Positions 35,047 to 44,004 are shown, counted from the first letter of the stretch. The stretch: DNA of 64,000 nt from Lentzea jiangxiensis (GCF_900104175.1 NZ_FNIX01000009.1:62001-126000), one strand, 5' to 3'. Notes: generated by a model not told the origin, from the sequence alone. Numbers and translations are program-made.

Positions 35047-35889
35047 CCACTCGCCGCCGACCTGCACGAACTGCGTGAGCGGCCCGGAGCCGGCCTCGAC
35101 CCCGCACCGGGCCAGCGCCGTTCCCATGATCTGCGCCGACATCGCGCCGAGCTGCAGCAGCGACCGGTTGCGGTGCTTGCGCACGCCGAGGTTCACCTGG
35201 GCCAGCGCGGAGAGCCCGTGCAGCCGGTGGACGTCGAGCAGGAGCCCGATCTCCACTCCGTACCCGGCCGCGAACGGGACGGACTCCAGGAAGGACCGGG
35301 TGGCCGCGTACTCACCGCCGAGCGGTTGCACCACACCGGAGAGCTCGGGCCTCAGCGCGTTCAGCAACGGCCGCGCGACCAGTTCGGTGACGCGCCCGCC
35401 GCCGCTGCTCTCCAGCCGCAGGGGCCGCCGGTAGAACCCCTTCACGAGGTGCACGCCGGAGTCGAGCAGCAGCGGCCCGAGCAACGCCGTGACGAACGCC
35501 GTCTCCGGGTCCACCAGGTCGGAGTCGAGGAACACGACCAGGTCCCCGGACGTCGCCGCCAGCGACCGCCACAGGACCTCGCCCTTGCCCGGCAACGGCG
35601 CAAGCCACGGCACGACGTCCTCGCGCAGCACGACTCGCGCCCCGGCGGCGGAGGCGACCTCGACGGTCCGGTCGGTCGAGCCGGAGTCCACCACGACGAG
35701 CTCGTCGACGAGGGTCCCGAGCAACGGCCGGACCACGGCGACGACGTCGCCGACGGTCTCCTCCTCGTTCAGCGCGGGCAGCACCACGGACACGGTCCGG
35801 CCGCGCTTGAGCGCCACGAGCTCGTCGGCCGACCAGGACGGCTGCTGCCAGGTGTGCGAGGCGAACCACGCTTCGGCGGAGGGCAGCAT
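34978..35889 (-). CDS. gpgS: glucosyl-3-phosphoglycerate synthase
   Basis: 303-residue GT81 glycosyltransferase that makes glucosyl-3-phosphoglycerate, the first step to methylglucose lipopolysaccharides. Motifs: TVSVVLPALNEEETVGDVVA, VVDSGSTDRTVEVA, the metal-binding FLDSDLVD, LVKGFYRRPL, GGRVTELVARPLLN, and the acceptor segment GYGVEIGLLLDVHRLHGL. Orthologue of Rv1208 by similarity and neighbours. Its ATG overlaps the folP2-like stop by one base, and its 3' end overlaps cydC by 69 bases. Confidence 0.93.
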   Translation of the reverse strand: MLPSAEAWFASHTWQQPSWSADELVALKRGRTVSVVLPALNEEETVGDVVAVVRPLLGTLVDELVVVDSGSTDRTVEVASAAGARVVLREDVVPWLAPLPGKGEVLWRSLAATSGDLVVFLDSDLVDPETAFVTALLGPLLLDSGVHLVKGFYRRPLRLESSGGGRVTELVARPLLNALRPELSGVVQPLGGEYAATRSFLESVPFAAGYGVEIGLLLDVHRLHGLSALAQVNLGVRKHRNRSLLQLGAMSAQIMGTALARCGVEAGSGPLTQFVQVGGEWLPDSADVLVADRPPMVHVVEER

Positions 35890-36227
35890 CAGGCGAGCGC
35901 CCGCATCGCCCGCGCCGGCGGCTTGGTCCCCGCCACGCTCGCCACCATCTCCACGACCTTCCTCGCCTGCCGCACGTCGATCGCGGCGATGGCGCGTGCT
36001 CCGGACATCGCGGCCACTGTCGCAGCCGCCAGCGTCTGGTCCTCGTCCCCCGCCGGGATCGTCACCACGTCCAACGTCCCGGTGAGCGACGGCAGTTCCA
36101 GCTCGCCGTCGAACTCGATCACATCGGCACCGTCCGCGACGGCCTGGGCGAGGGCGTCCGCGCTGCTCAGACGCGCAACGACCAGTACGCGGTCCTCGGG
36201 CAGCTCGGTGACGCGGAATCGGTTCAC
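35889..36227 (-). CDS. miniature FolP2-like protein
   Basis: 112 residues. The C-terminus (ARKVVEMVASVAGTKPPARA) and the segment AVADGADVIEFDG match the ends and first helix of mycobacterial FolP2 (Rv1207, about 318 residues), and the gene occupies the folP2 place beside gpgS. Everything between, including the pterin and sulfonamide-binding loops of dihydropteroate synthase, is gone, so DHPS activity is excluded. The GTG lies seven bases after TACGCT (36240-36235), so the gene still seems to have a promoter and leads into gpgS. Assignment rests on remembered sequence. Confidence 0.6.
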   Translation of the reverse strand: MNRFRVTELPEDRVLVVARLSSADALAQAVADGADVIEFDGELELPSLTGTLDVVTIPAGDEDQTLAAATVAAMSGARAIAAIDVRQARKVVEMVASVAGTKPPARAMRALA

Positions 36228-36264
36228 ACCACCCAGCGTAAACAGTGACCTGACTCACAGGGTC

Positions 36265-36284
36265 TTGCTACTCGCGAGTAGCAA
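36265..36284. promoter_or_regulatory. perfect 20-bp palindromic operator
   Basis: TTGCTACTCGCGAGTAGCAA is a perfect palindrome 60 bases upstream of the secreted hydrolase start. A weaker partial copy (TTTACTCCCGAGCGGCAA) follows at about 36290-36307. The size and symmetry suit a TetR-type repressor; the regulator is not in the neighbourhood. Confidence 0.65.
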
Positions 36285-36344
36285 CCTGCTTTACTCCCGA
36301 GCGGCAACCCTGCGTGATCTACGTCATGGTCAAGGAGGACCAGC

Positions 36345-37847
36345 GTGCGACGATCACTTGTTCTGATCTCGGTACTCCTCACCACCCTGCTCGGTGCTCC
36401 TGCCGCGCTTGCGGTCGTCCCCGGACACCAGATCACCTACAAGTCCATCCCCGGCGTCGGCGGCACCGCCTTGAAAGCCCTCGTCGTCGAGCCCACCGGC
36501 CGGGGCGGCGGACCGTTCCCGCTGCTCGTCATGCCGTCCAGCTGGGCGGTCCCCAACATCGAGTACGTCGGCGCGGCGGCGAAGCTCGCCAAGGAGTCCG
36601 GCTACGTCGTCGTGAGCTACACCAGCCGCGGCTTCTGGGACTCCGGCGGTCAGATCGACGTCGCCGGCCCCGAGACCGTCGGTGACGTCAGCAAGGTCAT
36701 CGACTGGGCCATCGCGAACGCCAGGGCCGACGCCTCCAAGGTCGGCGCGGCCGGGATCTCCTACGGCGCCGGGCAGTCCCTGCTGGCGGCGGCGAACGAC
36801 AAGCGCATCAAGGCCGCCGCGGCGCTGAGCACGTGGACCGACCTGGCCCGCTCGCTCTACCCGAACAGCACCGTGAACAAGCAGGCCGTCGAGGTCCTGC
36901 TCGCGGCGGGCAAGGCCACCGGGCGTCCCGGTCCCGTCCTCGTGGAGGCCGAGGACGCCTACCGCGACGGCCGGTTCTGGGAGGTCGTGCCGATCTCCGC
37001 GGACCGTTCCGCCGCCACCGCCACGAAGATCGCGCAGATCAACGCCAACGGCACCGCGGTCATGCTCGGCAACGCCTGGAACGACGGCATGTTCGCGCCC
37101 GGCCAGATCGCGGACTTCTACGGCGGACTGACCGGCCCGAAGCGGCTCATGCTCTCGCCGGGCGACCACGCCACCGCCGAGCTGTTCGGCGCGGCCGGGT
37201 TGCCCAACGAGATCTGGGAGTCGGTCGGCCGCTGGTTCGACCGCTACGTCAAGGGCACGGCCAACGGCATCGACGCCGAGCAGCCCGTCCGCCTCAAGCC
37301 GAACAACGGCGGCGCGTGGCGGACGTTCAGCAGCTGGCCGAACGCCAACGCCGACACGGTGCAGCTCGACGGCAGGACGATCCACGCCGGGTGGGGCACG
37401 GTGGCCGACAGCGGCACGATCCTGCTCTCCGGTGCGCTGCAAGGGTTCCTGAACATCCCGACCGGGGTGTCGCTGCCGTTCGTCGACCGCACCGTCGCCG
37501 GCGTGTGGAGCGGACCGCAGTACTGGAACGGCGCGACGCTCGCCGGAACGCCGAAGCTCAAGCTGACCGTGACGCCGAGCGCGGAGACGACGACGTTGTT
37601 CGCGTACCTGTACGAGGTCGGTCCGCTCGGCCTGGGCGCGCTGATCACGCACAAGCCGGTGAAGCTGACCGGCGCGGGCCGCACCCGGACGCTCGACGTG
37701 GAGCTGGAGCCGACGGTGTGGAACGTCGGCGCGGGCAACCGGATCGCACTGGTGATCGACACGGTCGACCCGCGTTACCTCACGGAATCGACACGTGGCT
37801 CAACCGTCACCTTCGGACCGTCGAGCCTCACCGTGCCGAAGGCGTAA
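36345..37847 (+). CDS. secreted CocE/NonD (S15-type) hydrolase
   Basis: 500-residue exported alpha/beta hydrolase of the X-Pro dipeptidyl-peptidase/cocaine esterase family. A signal peptide (RSLVLISVLLTTLLGAPAA) is cleaved near ALA. The nucleophile elbow is GISYGAGQS (Ser), with PLLVMPSSWAVPN and YTSRGFWDSGGQID before it and SPGDHATAELFG providing the likely His; a PepX C-terminal jelly roll ends the protein (LKLTVTPSAETTTLFAYLY). AAGGAGG lies eight bases before the GTG. Regulated probably through the palindrome upstream. Peptide or ester substrate not determinable. Confidence 0.88.
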   Translation: MRRSLVLISVLLTTLLGAPAALAVVPGHQITYKSIPGVGGTALKALVVEPTGRGGGPFPLLVMPSSWAVPNIEYVGAAAKLAKESGYVVVSYTSRGFWDSGGQIDVAGPETVGDVSKVIDWAIANARADASKVGAAGISYGAGQSLLAAANDKRIKAAAALSTWTDLARSLYPNSTVNKQAVEVLLAAGKATGRPGPVLVEAEDAYRDGRFWEVVPISADRSAATATKIAQINANGTAVMLGNAWNDGMFAPGQIADFYGGLTGPKRLMLSPGDHATAELFGAAGLPNEIWESVGRWFDRYVKGTANGIDAEQPVRLKPNNGGAWRTFSSWPNANADTVQLDGRTIHAGWGTVADSGTILLSGALQGFLNIPTGVSLPFVDRTVAGVWSGPQYWNGATLAGTPKLKLTVTPSAETTTLFAYLYEVGPLGLGALITHKPVKLTGAGRTRTLDVELEPTVWNVGAGNRIALVIDTVDPRYLTESTRGSTVTFGPSSLTVPKA

Positions 37848-37857
37848 GAATGTCCGG

Positions 37858-38910
37858 GTGGACCTCACCCGGCAACAGGTGCTCTTCCACCGGATCCATC
37901 AGCACGAACTGGACCGGCGGACCTCCGGCGCGGCCGAGCTGGCGGTGTTCTCCCTGGGAGTCCAGGACAACACCTCCGGCTCGGCCCTGCTGAGCCTCGC
38001 CGCCAGGCTGCACGAACCCTCGGTCGAGGACTTCACGCTGACCTGGTCCGTGCGCGGCGCACCACACCTGCACCGCCCGGGAGAGCTGAAGGCGTTCGCC
38101 CGGGCCCTGTGGCCCTGGAGCGACGCCGACGCGAGAGCACGCGCCTCCCGCCCGAAGGTCGACGACCTGCTGGACGCGCTGCGGCACATCGCGACGGCCA
38201 TGCGGTCGATCGTCACGAAGCCGATGACCAAGGGCGACGTGAGCGCGGCCCTGACCCCGTTGGCCCCCAGGCAGACGATCGAGGCCTGCCGGGGCTGCGG
38301 CACCGAGCACGTCAGCGACCCGATCTTCCGCCTGGGCGCGCTCCCCGCGGGCCTGAGGATCATCCCCGAAGAGAAGACCGTGACGTTCGAGCGCGTCCAC
38401 GGCTGGCCGGGCGTCCCCCGCAGGACCGCGGGCTTCGACGAGCTGGTCCACCGCTACCTGACCCTGCACGGCCCGGCCGGACCGTCCGAAGTGGCCGGTT
38501 ACTTCGGCACGACCACCCGTGAGGTGAAGAAGCGCTGGCCGGGGGAAGGCCTCGTCGAGGTGACCGTGGAGGGCCACCCGGCGTGGCTGCCGGAAGGCCT
38601 GGAGATCGCCGACGCCGCCCCACCGCCCGTCCGCCTGCTCCCCCCGACCGACCCGTACCTGCAAGCACGCGACCGGGACCTGCTGCTCCCGGACAAGGCG
38701 GCGCAGAAGGACGTCTTCCGCGTCCTCGGCCGCCGGGGCGCGATCCTCGTGGACGGCGAGATAGCGGGCTCCTGGCAGGGCAGGGTGGTTTCCGGAAAGC
38801 GCTTCGAGGTGACCGCCACCCCGTACCGCCCGCTGCCGGACCTCCTACCGGAGACCGAACTCCTCGCCCGCGCCAAGGGTCTGGACGACGCAAGCGTCAA
38901 GAGCGGCTGA
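37858..38910 (+). CDS. winged-helix DNA-binding protein (AlkZ/HTH_42 family)
   Basis: 350 residues of the winged helix DNA-binding (HTH_42) family, which includes AlkZ-type DNA glycosylases that unhook crosslinks. Segments: RQQVLFHRIHQHELDRR at the N-terminus, ALRHIATAMRSIVTKPMTKG, HRYLTLHGPAGPSEVAGYFG and TTREVKKRWPGEGLVEV (wings), LLPPTDPYLQARDRDLLLPD, and GAILVDGEIAGSWQGRVV near the end. A CRGCGTEH motif may bind metal. The GTG lies ten bases after the previous stop. The catalytic QxQ of true AlkZ cannot be confirmed by eye. It overlaps the convergent LOG gene by 66 bases. Confidence 0.82.
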   Translation: MDLTRQQVLFHRIHQHELDRRTSGAAELAVFSLGVQDNTSGSALLSLAARLHEPSVEDFTLTWSVRGAPHLHRPGELKAFARALWPWSDADARARASRPKVDDLLDALRHIATAMRSIVTKPMTKGDVSAALTPLAPRQTIEACRGCGTEHVSDPIFRLGALPAGLRIIPEEKTVTFERVHGWPGVPRRTAGFDELVHRYLTLHGPAGPSEVAGYFGTTTREVKKRWPGEGLVEVTVEGHPAWLPEGLEIADAAPPPVRLLPPTDPYLQARDRDLLLPDKAAQKDVFRVLGRRGAILVDGEIAGSWQGRVVSGKRFEVTATPYRPLPDLLPETELLARAKGLDDASVKSG

Positions 38911-39414
38911 CACGTCGTCCGTGACGACCAGCGACTCCAGCGCGGCGTGCGAGACGAAACCCTTGTCCCGCAACTCGGTCAGCCACTCGACGAGCCCCTT
39001 GTAGTGGTTGTCGACGTCGAGCAGCACCACGGGCTTGTCGTGCATGCCGAGCACCCCGGCGGTCCACACCTCGAAGAACTCCTCGGCGGTCCCGATGCCA
39101 CCCGGCAACGTCAGGAACGCGTCCGCCTTGTCGTCCATCATCTTCTTGCGCTCGCGCATCGTTTCGACGACGTGCAGCTCCGTCGACTCGCGGTCGGCGA
39201 TCTCCCGAGTCGCGAGCCCCCGGGGAATCACGCCGTAGGTGTGCGCACCACCGGCACGCGCCTCCCGCGCCACGGCACCCATCATCGACGTCTGCCCACC
39301 ACCCCACACGAGGTGCCAGCCCCGCTCGGCGATCTGCCGCCCGACCTCGGCGGCGAGGTCGACGTAGCTCTGGGGGACGGTGGCGAGGCTTCCGCAATAC
39401 ACAGCGACGTACAT
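38845..39414 (-). CDS. LOG-family nucleoside 5'-monophosphate phosphoribohydrolase
   Basis: 189-residue LOG protein (Rv1205-like), which removes ribose 5-phosphate from cytokinin nucleotides or AMP-like nucleotides. Rossmann start VAVYCGSLATVPQSYVDLA, HLVWGGGQTSMMGAVA, MRERKKMMDDKADAF, and the catalytic PGGIGTAEEFFEVW motif are all present. In M. tuberculosis the homologue makes cytokinins, whose aldehyde products are toxic. Position between dapE and gpgS matches. Confidence 0.92.
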   Translation of the reverse strand: MYVAVYCGSLATVPQSYVDLAAEVGRQIAERGWHLVWGGGQTSMMGAVAREARAGGAHTYGVIPRGLATREIADRESTELHVVETMRERKKMMDDKADAFLTLPGGIGTAEEFFEVWTAGVLGMHDKPVVLLDVDNHYKGLVEWLTELRDKGFVSHAALESLVVTDDVSAALDACVVQTLGAGEEFGLR

Positions 39415-39501
39415 CGGTCCGAGGTACCACTTTCACCACTCGAAGGAATGCGACCAGCGCCCCACTGTCGCACGACGTCCGGCCGCCGCGGAGCCGGCAC
39501 C

Positions 39502-39602
39502 GGCGATCGGGGCTTTGGCTCGAGGGGCAGGATGCTTCCCCCACAGGCCTTTCCTGCCGTCCCGGCATCCCGCCACGGGCTCGAGGTCAAGCCCCGGTCG
39601 CC
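39502..39602. repeat. 100-base imperfect palindrome between two LOG genes
   Basis: 39502-39524 and 39580-39602 form a 23-base inverted repeat with about four mismatches, and the interval holds a second nested pair (GGGCAGGATGC with GCATCCCGCC). A transcript of the minus strand could fold into one long branched stem between the two LOG genes. Confidence 0.6.
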
Positions 39603-39643
39603 ATCCCGGCGCTTCGACCCGACCCGCGCCGGATCAGCCGGAC

Positions 39644-40420
39644 TCAGTGCGCGTCGGCCCAGGCCTGATGCGCTTCCTTGACCACCCGAACCGCGTCCTC
39701 GATGTCGTCGGTCAGGTGCAGCAGGGCGAGGTCCTTCTCCCCCACCTTGCCGCCCTCCAGCACCGAGCTCTTGATCCAGTCGTAGAGCCCCTGCCAGTAG
39801 TGCGTTCCGAACAGCACCACCGGGAACTTGGTGACCTTCTTCGTCTGCACCAGCGTCAGGGCCTCGAACAGCTCGTCGAGCGTCCCGAACCCACCGGGCA
39901 GGCAGATGAAGGCCTGCGAGTACTTGATGAACATCGTCTTGCGGACGAAGAAGTACCGGAAGTTCACCCCGAGGTCGACCCAAGGGTTCAGCCCCTGCTC
40001 GAACGGCAACTCGATCCCGAGCCCGACCGAGAACCCGCCGGCCTCCGAGCACCCGCGGTTGACGGCCTCCATCGCACCGGGCCCACCACCGGTGATGACG
40101 GCGAAGCCGGCCTGGGCCAGCGCCGCACCGAGGTCGCGCCCGGTCCGGTACTCCGGGTGGTCACGCCCGGTCCGGGCCGACCCGAACACGGTCACCGCGC
40201 TCGGCACCTCGGCGAGCGCGCCGAAGCCCTCGACGAACTCGGCCTGGATCCTCAGCACGCGCCACGGGTCGGTGTGCACCCAGTCCGTGTGGCCGCGCGA
40301 GTCGAGCAGCCGCTGGTCGGTGGTCGTGAGCTCGTCCCTGTGTCCGCGGCGCAGCACGACCGGGCCGCGCTGCTTCTCCTTCGGGTGCTCGTCCACGACG
40401 CCGTTCTTCTCTTCCGTCAT
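39644..40420 (-). CDS. second LOG/TIGR00730-family protein
   Basis: 258-residue protein of the lysine-decarboxylase-like LOG superfamily with a longer N-terminus. Motifs: SAVTVFGSARTGRDHPEYRT, VITGGGPGAMEAVNRG, RKTMFIKYSQAFICLPGG and the catalytic PGGFGTLDELFEAL. Nucleotide phosphoribohydrolase is the family reaction. The ATG at 40420 lies seven bases after TAGCAT (40433-40428, minus strand), which favours a leaderless start over the GTG one codon earlier. Confidence 0.92.
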   Translation of the reverse strand: MTEEKNGVVDEHPKEKQRGPVVLRRGHRDELTTTDQRLLDSRGHTDWVHTDPWRVLRIQAEFVEGFGALAEVPSAVTVFGSARTGRDHPEYRTGRDLGAALAQAGFAVITGGGPGAMEAVNRGCSEAGGFSVGLGIELPFEQGLNPWVDLGVNFRYFFVRKTMFIKYSQAFICLPGGFGTLDELFEALTLVQTKKVTKFPVVLFGTHYWQGLYDWIKSSVLEGGKVGEKDLALLHLTDDIEDAVRVVKEAHQAWADAH

Positions 40421-40437
40421 CACTGAGATGCTAGTGA

Positions 40438-41514
40438 TCAGTCCAGCAGAAATCGCTTAAGCACGTCGAAACAGCCGGTGATCTGATGGACGGGCACGTT
40501 CTCCTCCCGCGTGTGCGCGAGCGTCGGGTCGCCGGGTCCGAAGTTGACCGCGGGCATGCCGAGCGCCGCGAACCGCGCCACGTCCGTCCAGCCGAGCTTG
40601 GCGACCGGGGTGCCCCCGGCGGCCGTGACGAGTTCCTGCGCCGCCGGGGCGCCGAGGCCCGGCAGGGCGCCGGCGGCGAAGTCCGTGACGGTGACGTCGA
40701 AGCCCTCGAAGACCTCGCGGAGGTGCTGTTCCGCCTGCTCGACCGTGCGGTCGGGCGCGAAGCGGTGGTTGACCGTGAGCACCGCGGCGTCCGGCACGAC
40801 GTTGCCCGCGACGCCGCCGCTGATCTTCACGGCCTGCAGGCCCTCGTGGTAGCGGCAGCCGTCGATCTCGGGCTGGCGCGGCACGTACTGCTCGAGCCTG
40901 CGCAGCGCCTCGCCCATGCCGTGGATGGCGTTGCGGCCCATCCACGCCCTGGCGGTGTGGGCGCGCTTCCCCGACGTGCCGACCTCGATGCGCATCGTGC
41001 CCTGGCAACCCGCCTCGACCGTGCCGTTCGACGGTTCGCACACGATCGCCAGGTCGCCCAGCAGCCACTCCGGCAGTTCGCGCTCGATGCGCGTCAGGCC
41101 GTTGCGCTCGGCCTCGATCTCCTCGCAGTCGTAGAAGACGAACGTGAGGTCGTGGCGCGCATCAGCGCTGAGGGCCGCGATCGCGAGCATCACCGCGTCG
41201 CCGCCCTTCATGTCGACGGTGCCGCAGCCGTGCAGGACGTCGCCCTCGCGGCGGCTCGGGAAGTTGTCGTTGACCGGCACGGTGTCCAGGTGCCCGGCGA
41301 GCACGACGCGGCGCTCCCTGCCCGCGTTCGTGCGGGCCAGCACCGAGTTCCCCGATCGAGTGATCTCCAGGTGGGGCGCGTGGAGTGCCAGCGACCGCTC
41401 CACGAGGTCCGCGATCTCCGCCTCCTCCCCGGACACGCTGCGCACATCCACGAGCGCGGTCGTCAGGTCGATCGGGTCGGCGAGGAGGTCAAGGGTGTCG
41501 GACACGGCGTTCAC
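40438..41514 (-). CDS. dapE: succinyl-diaminopimelate desuccinylase
   Basis: 358-residue M20 zinc peptidase of the succinylase pathway to meso-diaminopimelate and lysine. First metal site [29 protein letters not shown] (bridging Asp), [13 protein letters not shown] (catalytic Glu pair), [16 protein letters not shown], and the late His in [13 protein letters not shown]. Start ATG/GTG at 41514 agrees with family N-termini. Divergent from the small lipoprotein gene and dapD, so the two dap genes share the 41-42 kb region. Confidence 0.95.
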   Translation of the reverse strand: MNAVSDTLDLLADPIDLTTALVDVRSVSGEEAEIADLVERSLALHAPHLEITRSGNSVLARTNAGRERRVVLAGHLDTVPVNDNFPSRREGDVLHGCGTVDMKGGDAVMLAIAALSADARHDLTFVFYDCEEIEAERNGLTRIERELPEWLLGDLAIVCEPSNGTVEAGCQGTMRIEVGTSGKRAHTARAWMGRNAIHGMGEALRRLEQYVPRQPEIDGCRYHEGLQAVKISGGVAGNVVPDAAVLTVNHRFAPDRTVEQAEQHLREVFEGFDVTVTDFAAGALPGLGAPAAQELVTAAGGTPVAKLGWTDVARFAALGMPAVNFGPGDPTLAHTREENVPVHQITGCFDVLKRFLLD

Positions 41515-41565
41515 CCTACCCAGCCCGCTTGGGCGCCGGGCCGTTCAGCCGATACCGTGCGGAAC

Positions 41566-41979
41566 GTGGTCGAACGCACACTCCTGGTCATCGCGCTGCT
41601 GCTCACGGCCACCGGCTGCGGCGAAGCCCCGGCGACGTGCGCCCGGCAGTGCGGCGAGATCCACGACCTGTTCACGGCACCGTGCGGCTCCCAGCACAGC
41701 GGCACCCCCGCCGAGTGCGCCGAGTGGGTCGGCTCCGTCAGCTCGATGACCCGCAGGCTCGACAGCTCGTTGCGGGGCAAGCGCGTGAAGCCGGCCGTGA
41801 GCGAGGTCCTGCCGCGCCTGATGACGTCGGTGGGCGAGTTCGAGGCGCACCGCTGCGGCGAGGTGCGCGTCGACAACATCTCCAGCACCGACGTGCGCCA
41901 GTCGAAGTGCAACGAGGCCCTGATCGCCACCCGCGGCGACCTGGGCTCGCTCTACTTCAGCGCCGGGGTTCCCGACTGA
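41566..41979 (+). CDS. small cysteine-rich lipoprotein
   Basis: 137-residue putative lipoprotein. The signal peptide ([17 protein letters not shown]) ends in a lipobox-like ATGC. The mature part contains about six further cysteines ([37 protein letters not shown]), so several disulfides are likely. No family recognised. The GTG at 41566 lies seven bases after TACCGT (41553-41558) and starts the signal peptide directly. It precedes dapD on the same strand by 74 bases, but dapD has its own promoter-like element. Confidence 0.72.
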   Translation: MVERTLLVIALLLTATGCGEAPATCARQCGEIHDLFTAPCGSQHSGTPAECAEWVGSVSSMTRRLDSSLRGKRVKPAVSEVLPRLMTSVGEFEAHRCGEVRVDNISSTDVRQSKCNEALIATRGDLGSLYFSAGVPD

Positions 41980-42039
41980 CCGGTGCCACTTCCGGCTCGT
42001 CCGGCACCTCGCCGCGGCCGGCGGAAGTGCTCGGCGGAC

Positions 42040-42045
42040 TAAGCT
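42040..42045 (+). promoter_or_regulatory. -10 hexamer TAAGCT of dapD
   Basis: TAAGCT, eight bases, then GTG (42054); no ribosome site in between, so a leaderless dapD transcript is likely. Confidence 0.5.
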
Positions 42046-42053
42046 CGGTACCC

Positions 42054-43010
42054 GTGAGCACCGCATACGGCATCGGCTTGGCCACTGTGACCCCGGAGGG
42101 CACCGTCCTCGACACCTGGTACCCGTCCCCCGCCCTCGGCGAGGCGCCGGAGCTCGACACCGTCCGGGTGTCGTCCGCCGAGATCGCGGAGGCCCTCGGC
42201 GAGGCCGCCGCCAAGCTCCTCGGCGAAGACCCCGAGCGCGGCGTCGAGGTCGTCGGCGTCCGGGTGGCGATCGACCTGGAGGCCGCCCCGCGCGACACCT
42301 ACGACGTCTGGCTGCGCCTGCACCTGCTCAGCCACCGCCTGGTGAAGCCGCACGGCGCGAACCTCGACGGTCTCTTCGGCCTGCTCACCAACGTCGTGTG
42401 GACGAACCACGGCCCGTGCGCGGTCGAGGGCTTCGAGCAGACCCGCACCCGACTGCGCGTCCGCGGCCCGGTGACGGTCTACAGCGTCGACAAGTTCCCG
42501 CGCATGGTCGACTACGTCGTCCCGTCCGGCGTGCGGATCGGCGACGCGGACCGGGTCCGCCTCGGCGCGCACCTCGCGTCCGGCACCACGGTCATGCACG
42601 AGGGCTTCGTCAACTTCAACGCCGGCACGCTCGGCGGCTCGATGGTCGAGGGCCGCATCTCCGGCGGTGTCGTGGTCGGCGACGGCTCGGACGTCGGCGG
42701 CGGCGCGTCGATCATGGGCACGCTGTCGGGCGGCGGCAAGCAGGTCATCAGCCTCGGCGAGCGCTGCCTGCTCGGCGCCAACGCCGGTCTGGGCATCTCG
42801 CTCGGCGACGACTGCGTGGTCGAGGCGGGCCTCTACATCACCGCCGGCACGAAGGTCACGCTCCCGGACGGCGAGGTCGTCAAGGCCCTGTCGCTGAGCG
42901 GGCAGTCGAACCTGCTGTTCATCCGGGACTCCGTCACCGGCACCGTGCTGGTGAAGCCGCGCAAGGGCACCGGCGTCGAACTCAACGCGGCGCTGCACGC
43001 GAACGACTGA
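42054..43010 (+). CDS. dapD: tetrahydrodipicolinate N-succinyltransferase
   Basis: 318 residues, the mycobacterial-type DapD length (317 in M. tuberculosis). Succinylates tetrahydrodipicolinate using succinyl-CoA. The N-terminal domain starts [20 protein letters not shown]; the middle has [20 protein letters not shown]; the hexapeptide-repeat beta helix carries [20 protein letters not shown] (catalytic Glu) and [35 protein letters not shown]. Works with dapC and dapE in this window. Confidence 0.95.
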   Translation: MSTAYGIGLATVTPEGTVLDTWYPSPALGEAPELDTVRVSSAEIAEALGEAAAKLLGEDPERGVEVVGVRVAIDLEAAPRDTYDVWLRLHLLSHRLVKPHGANLDGLFGLLTNVVWTNHGPCAVEGFEQTRTRLRVRGPVTVYSVDKFPRMVDYVVPSGVRIGDADRVRLGAHLASGTTVMHEGFVNFNAGTLGGSMVEGRISGGVVVGDGSDVGGGASIMGTLSGGGKQVISLGERCLLGANAGLGISLGDDCVVEAGLYITAGTKVTLPDGEVVKALSLSGQSNLLFIRDSVTGTVLVKPRKGTGVELNAALHAND

Positions 43011-43098
43011 GCTCCGGGGGAAACTCGGTGTCTGGGGCCCGGTCTGCGCAGGCAGACTGGGCCGCAGCCGCTTTCAGGGCCGTCCCAGGGAGGTGCAC

Positions 43099-44004
43099 GT
43101 GCTGAAACAGCGACTCGAGTTGAACGCTCGCGCCGCCATCGAGCGTGCCCTGCAGGGGGCGCAGTCCGAGGACTCGTTCGTGGAGTTCAAGACGCAGTGG
43201 CCGGTCGACCACGGCAAGGCCGCACGGCAGATCGCCGCGCTGTGCAACGCCGCCCGCGGGTCCGAGGCCATGTGGATCGTCGGCGTCGACGAGAAGGGCC
43301 GCTACGTCAAGGGAGCGCCCGCCGAGGAGCTGTCGAGCTGGTGGCCCAGGGTGGAGAGCCACTTCGACGGCGTCGCACCGGGCCTCACCACGGTCGCGTT
43401 CGACTGGGCCAGGAACCGCACGGTCGTCGTCCTCAGCCTGCAGACCGACAACGCGCCGTACGTCTTCGTCACGAAGAAAGAGCCGTACAGCAGGGAGATC
43501 CCGTGGCGCTCGGGTGAGCGCACGCGGTCGGCGCGGCGCGGTGAGGTGCTGGAACTGCTGGTGCCCAAGCTGGACATGCCCGGCTGGGAGTTCGTCAGCG
43601 CCCGCGCCACGCTGAGCCAGCACTCGCCGACGCTGCGGTTCGAGGGCGACCTCTACCTGGAGACGAACCAGCCGTTGTCGTTGCCGCACCACAGATGCCA
43701 CTCGTACGCGACGTACGGGCTCGACAGCGAGACGGTCGACCTGGCGTTCAGCTTCCGCACGAACACACGGGACGTGCGCGCTGTCGAAAGAGTCGTCCGC
43801 GTCGCCGAGCCGGCCGTCCTCCACGTCAGCGCGGACGCCGACGTGGAACTGGACGCGTTCCAGGACCTGTGGGACCTGCACTGGCACCTCGTGCTCGGCC
43901 TGGGCCTGAGCGGCGAGGAGATCAGCACCAGCGTCCGCCTCACGACGGACGCGGTGCCGCCGAACCAGTTCACCCGCAGGGTCTGGTCCGCTCTCAAGCC
44001 CTGA
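43099..44004 (+). CDS. AlbA_2/Schlafen-like domain protein
   Basis: 301 residues. The first half looks like an AlbA_2 (Schlafen AAA-4-type) domain: EDSFVEFKTQWPVDHGKAAR, QIAALCNAARGSEAMWIVGV, then KGAPAEELSSWWPRVESHF. These domains bind nucleic acid or nucleotides and occur in regulators and phage-defence proteins. The second half is beta-rich, with CHSYATYGLDSETVDLAFSF and ERVVRVAEPAVLHVSADADV, and has no match I know. The GTG at 43099 has AGGGAGG at proper distance; the GTG at 43093 lies inside that site. Located between dapD and the convergent dapC, with two bases to spare. Confidence 0.75.
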   Translation: MLKQRLELNARAAIERALQGAQSEDSFVEFKTQWPVDHGKAARQIAALCNAARGSEAMWIVGVDEKGRYVKGAPAEELSSWWPRVESHFDGVAPGLTTVAFDWARNRTVVVLSLQTDNAPYVFVTKKEPYSREIPWRSGERTRSARRGEVLELLVPKLDMPGWEFVSARATLSQHSPTLRFEGDLYLETNQPLSLPHHRCHSYATYGLDSETVDLAFSFRTNTRDVRAVERVVRVAEPAVLHVSADADVELDAFQDLWDLHWHLVLGLGLSGEEISTSVRLTTDAVPPNQFTRRVWSALKP

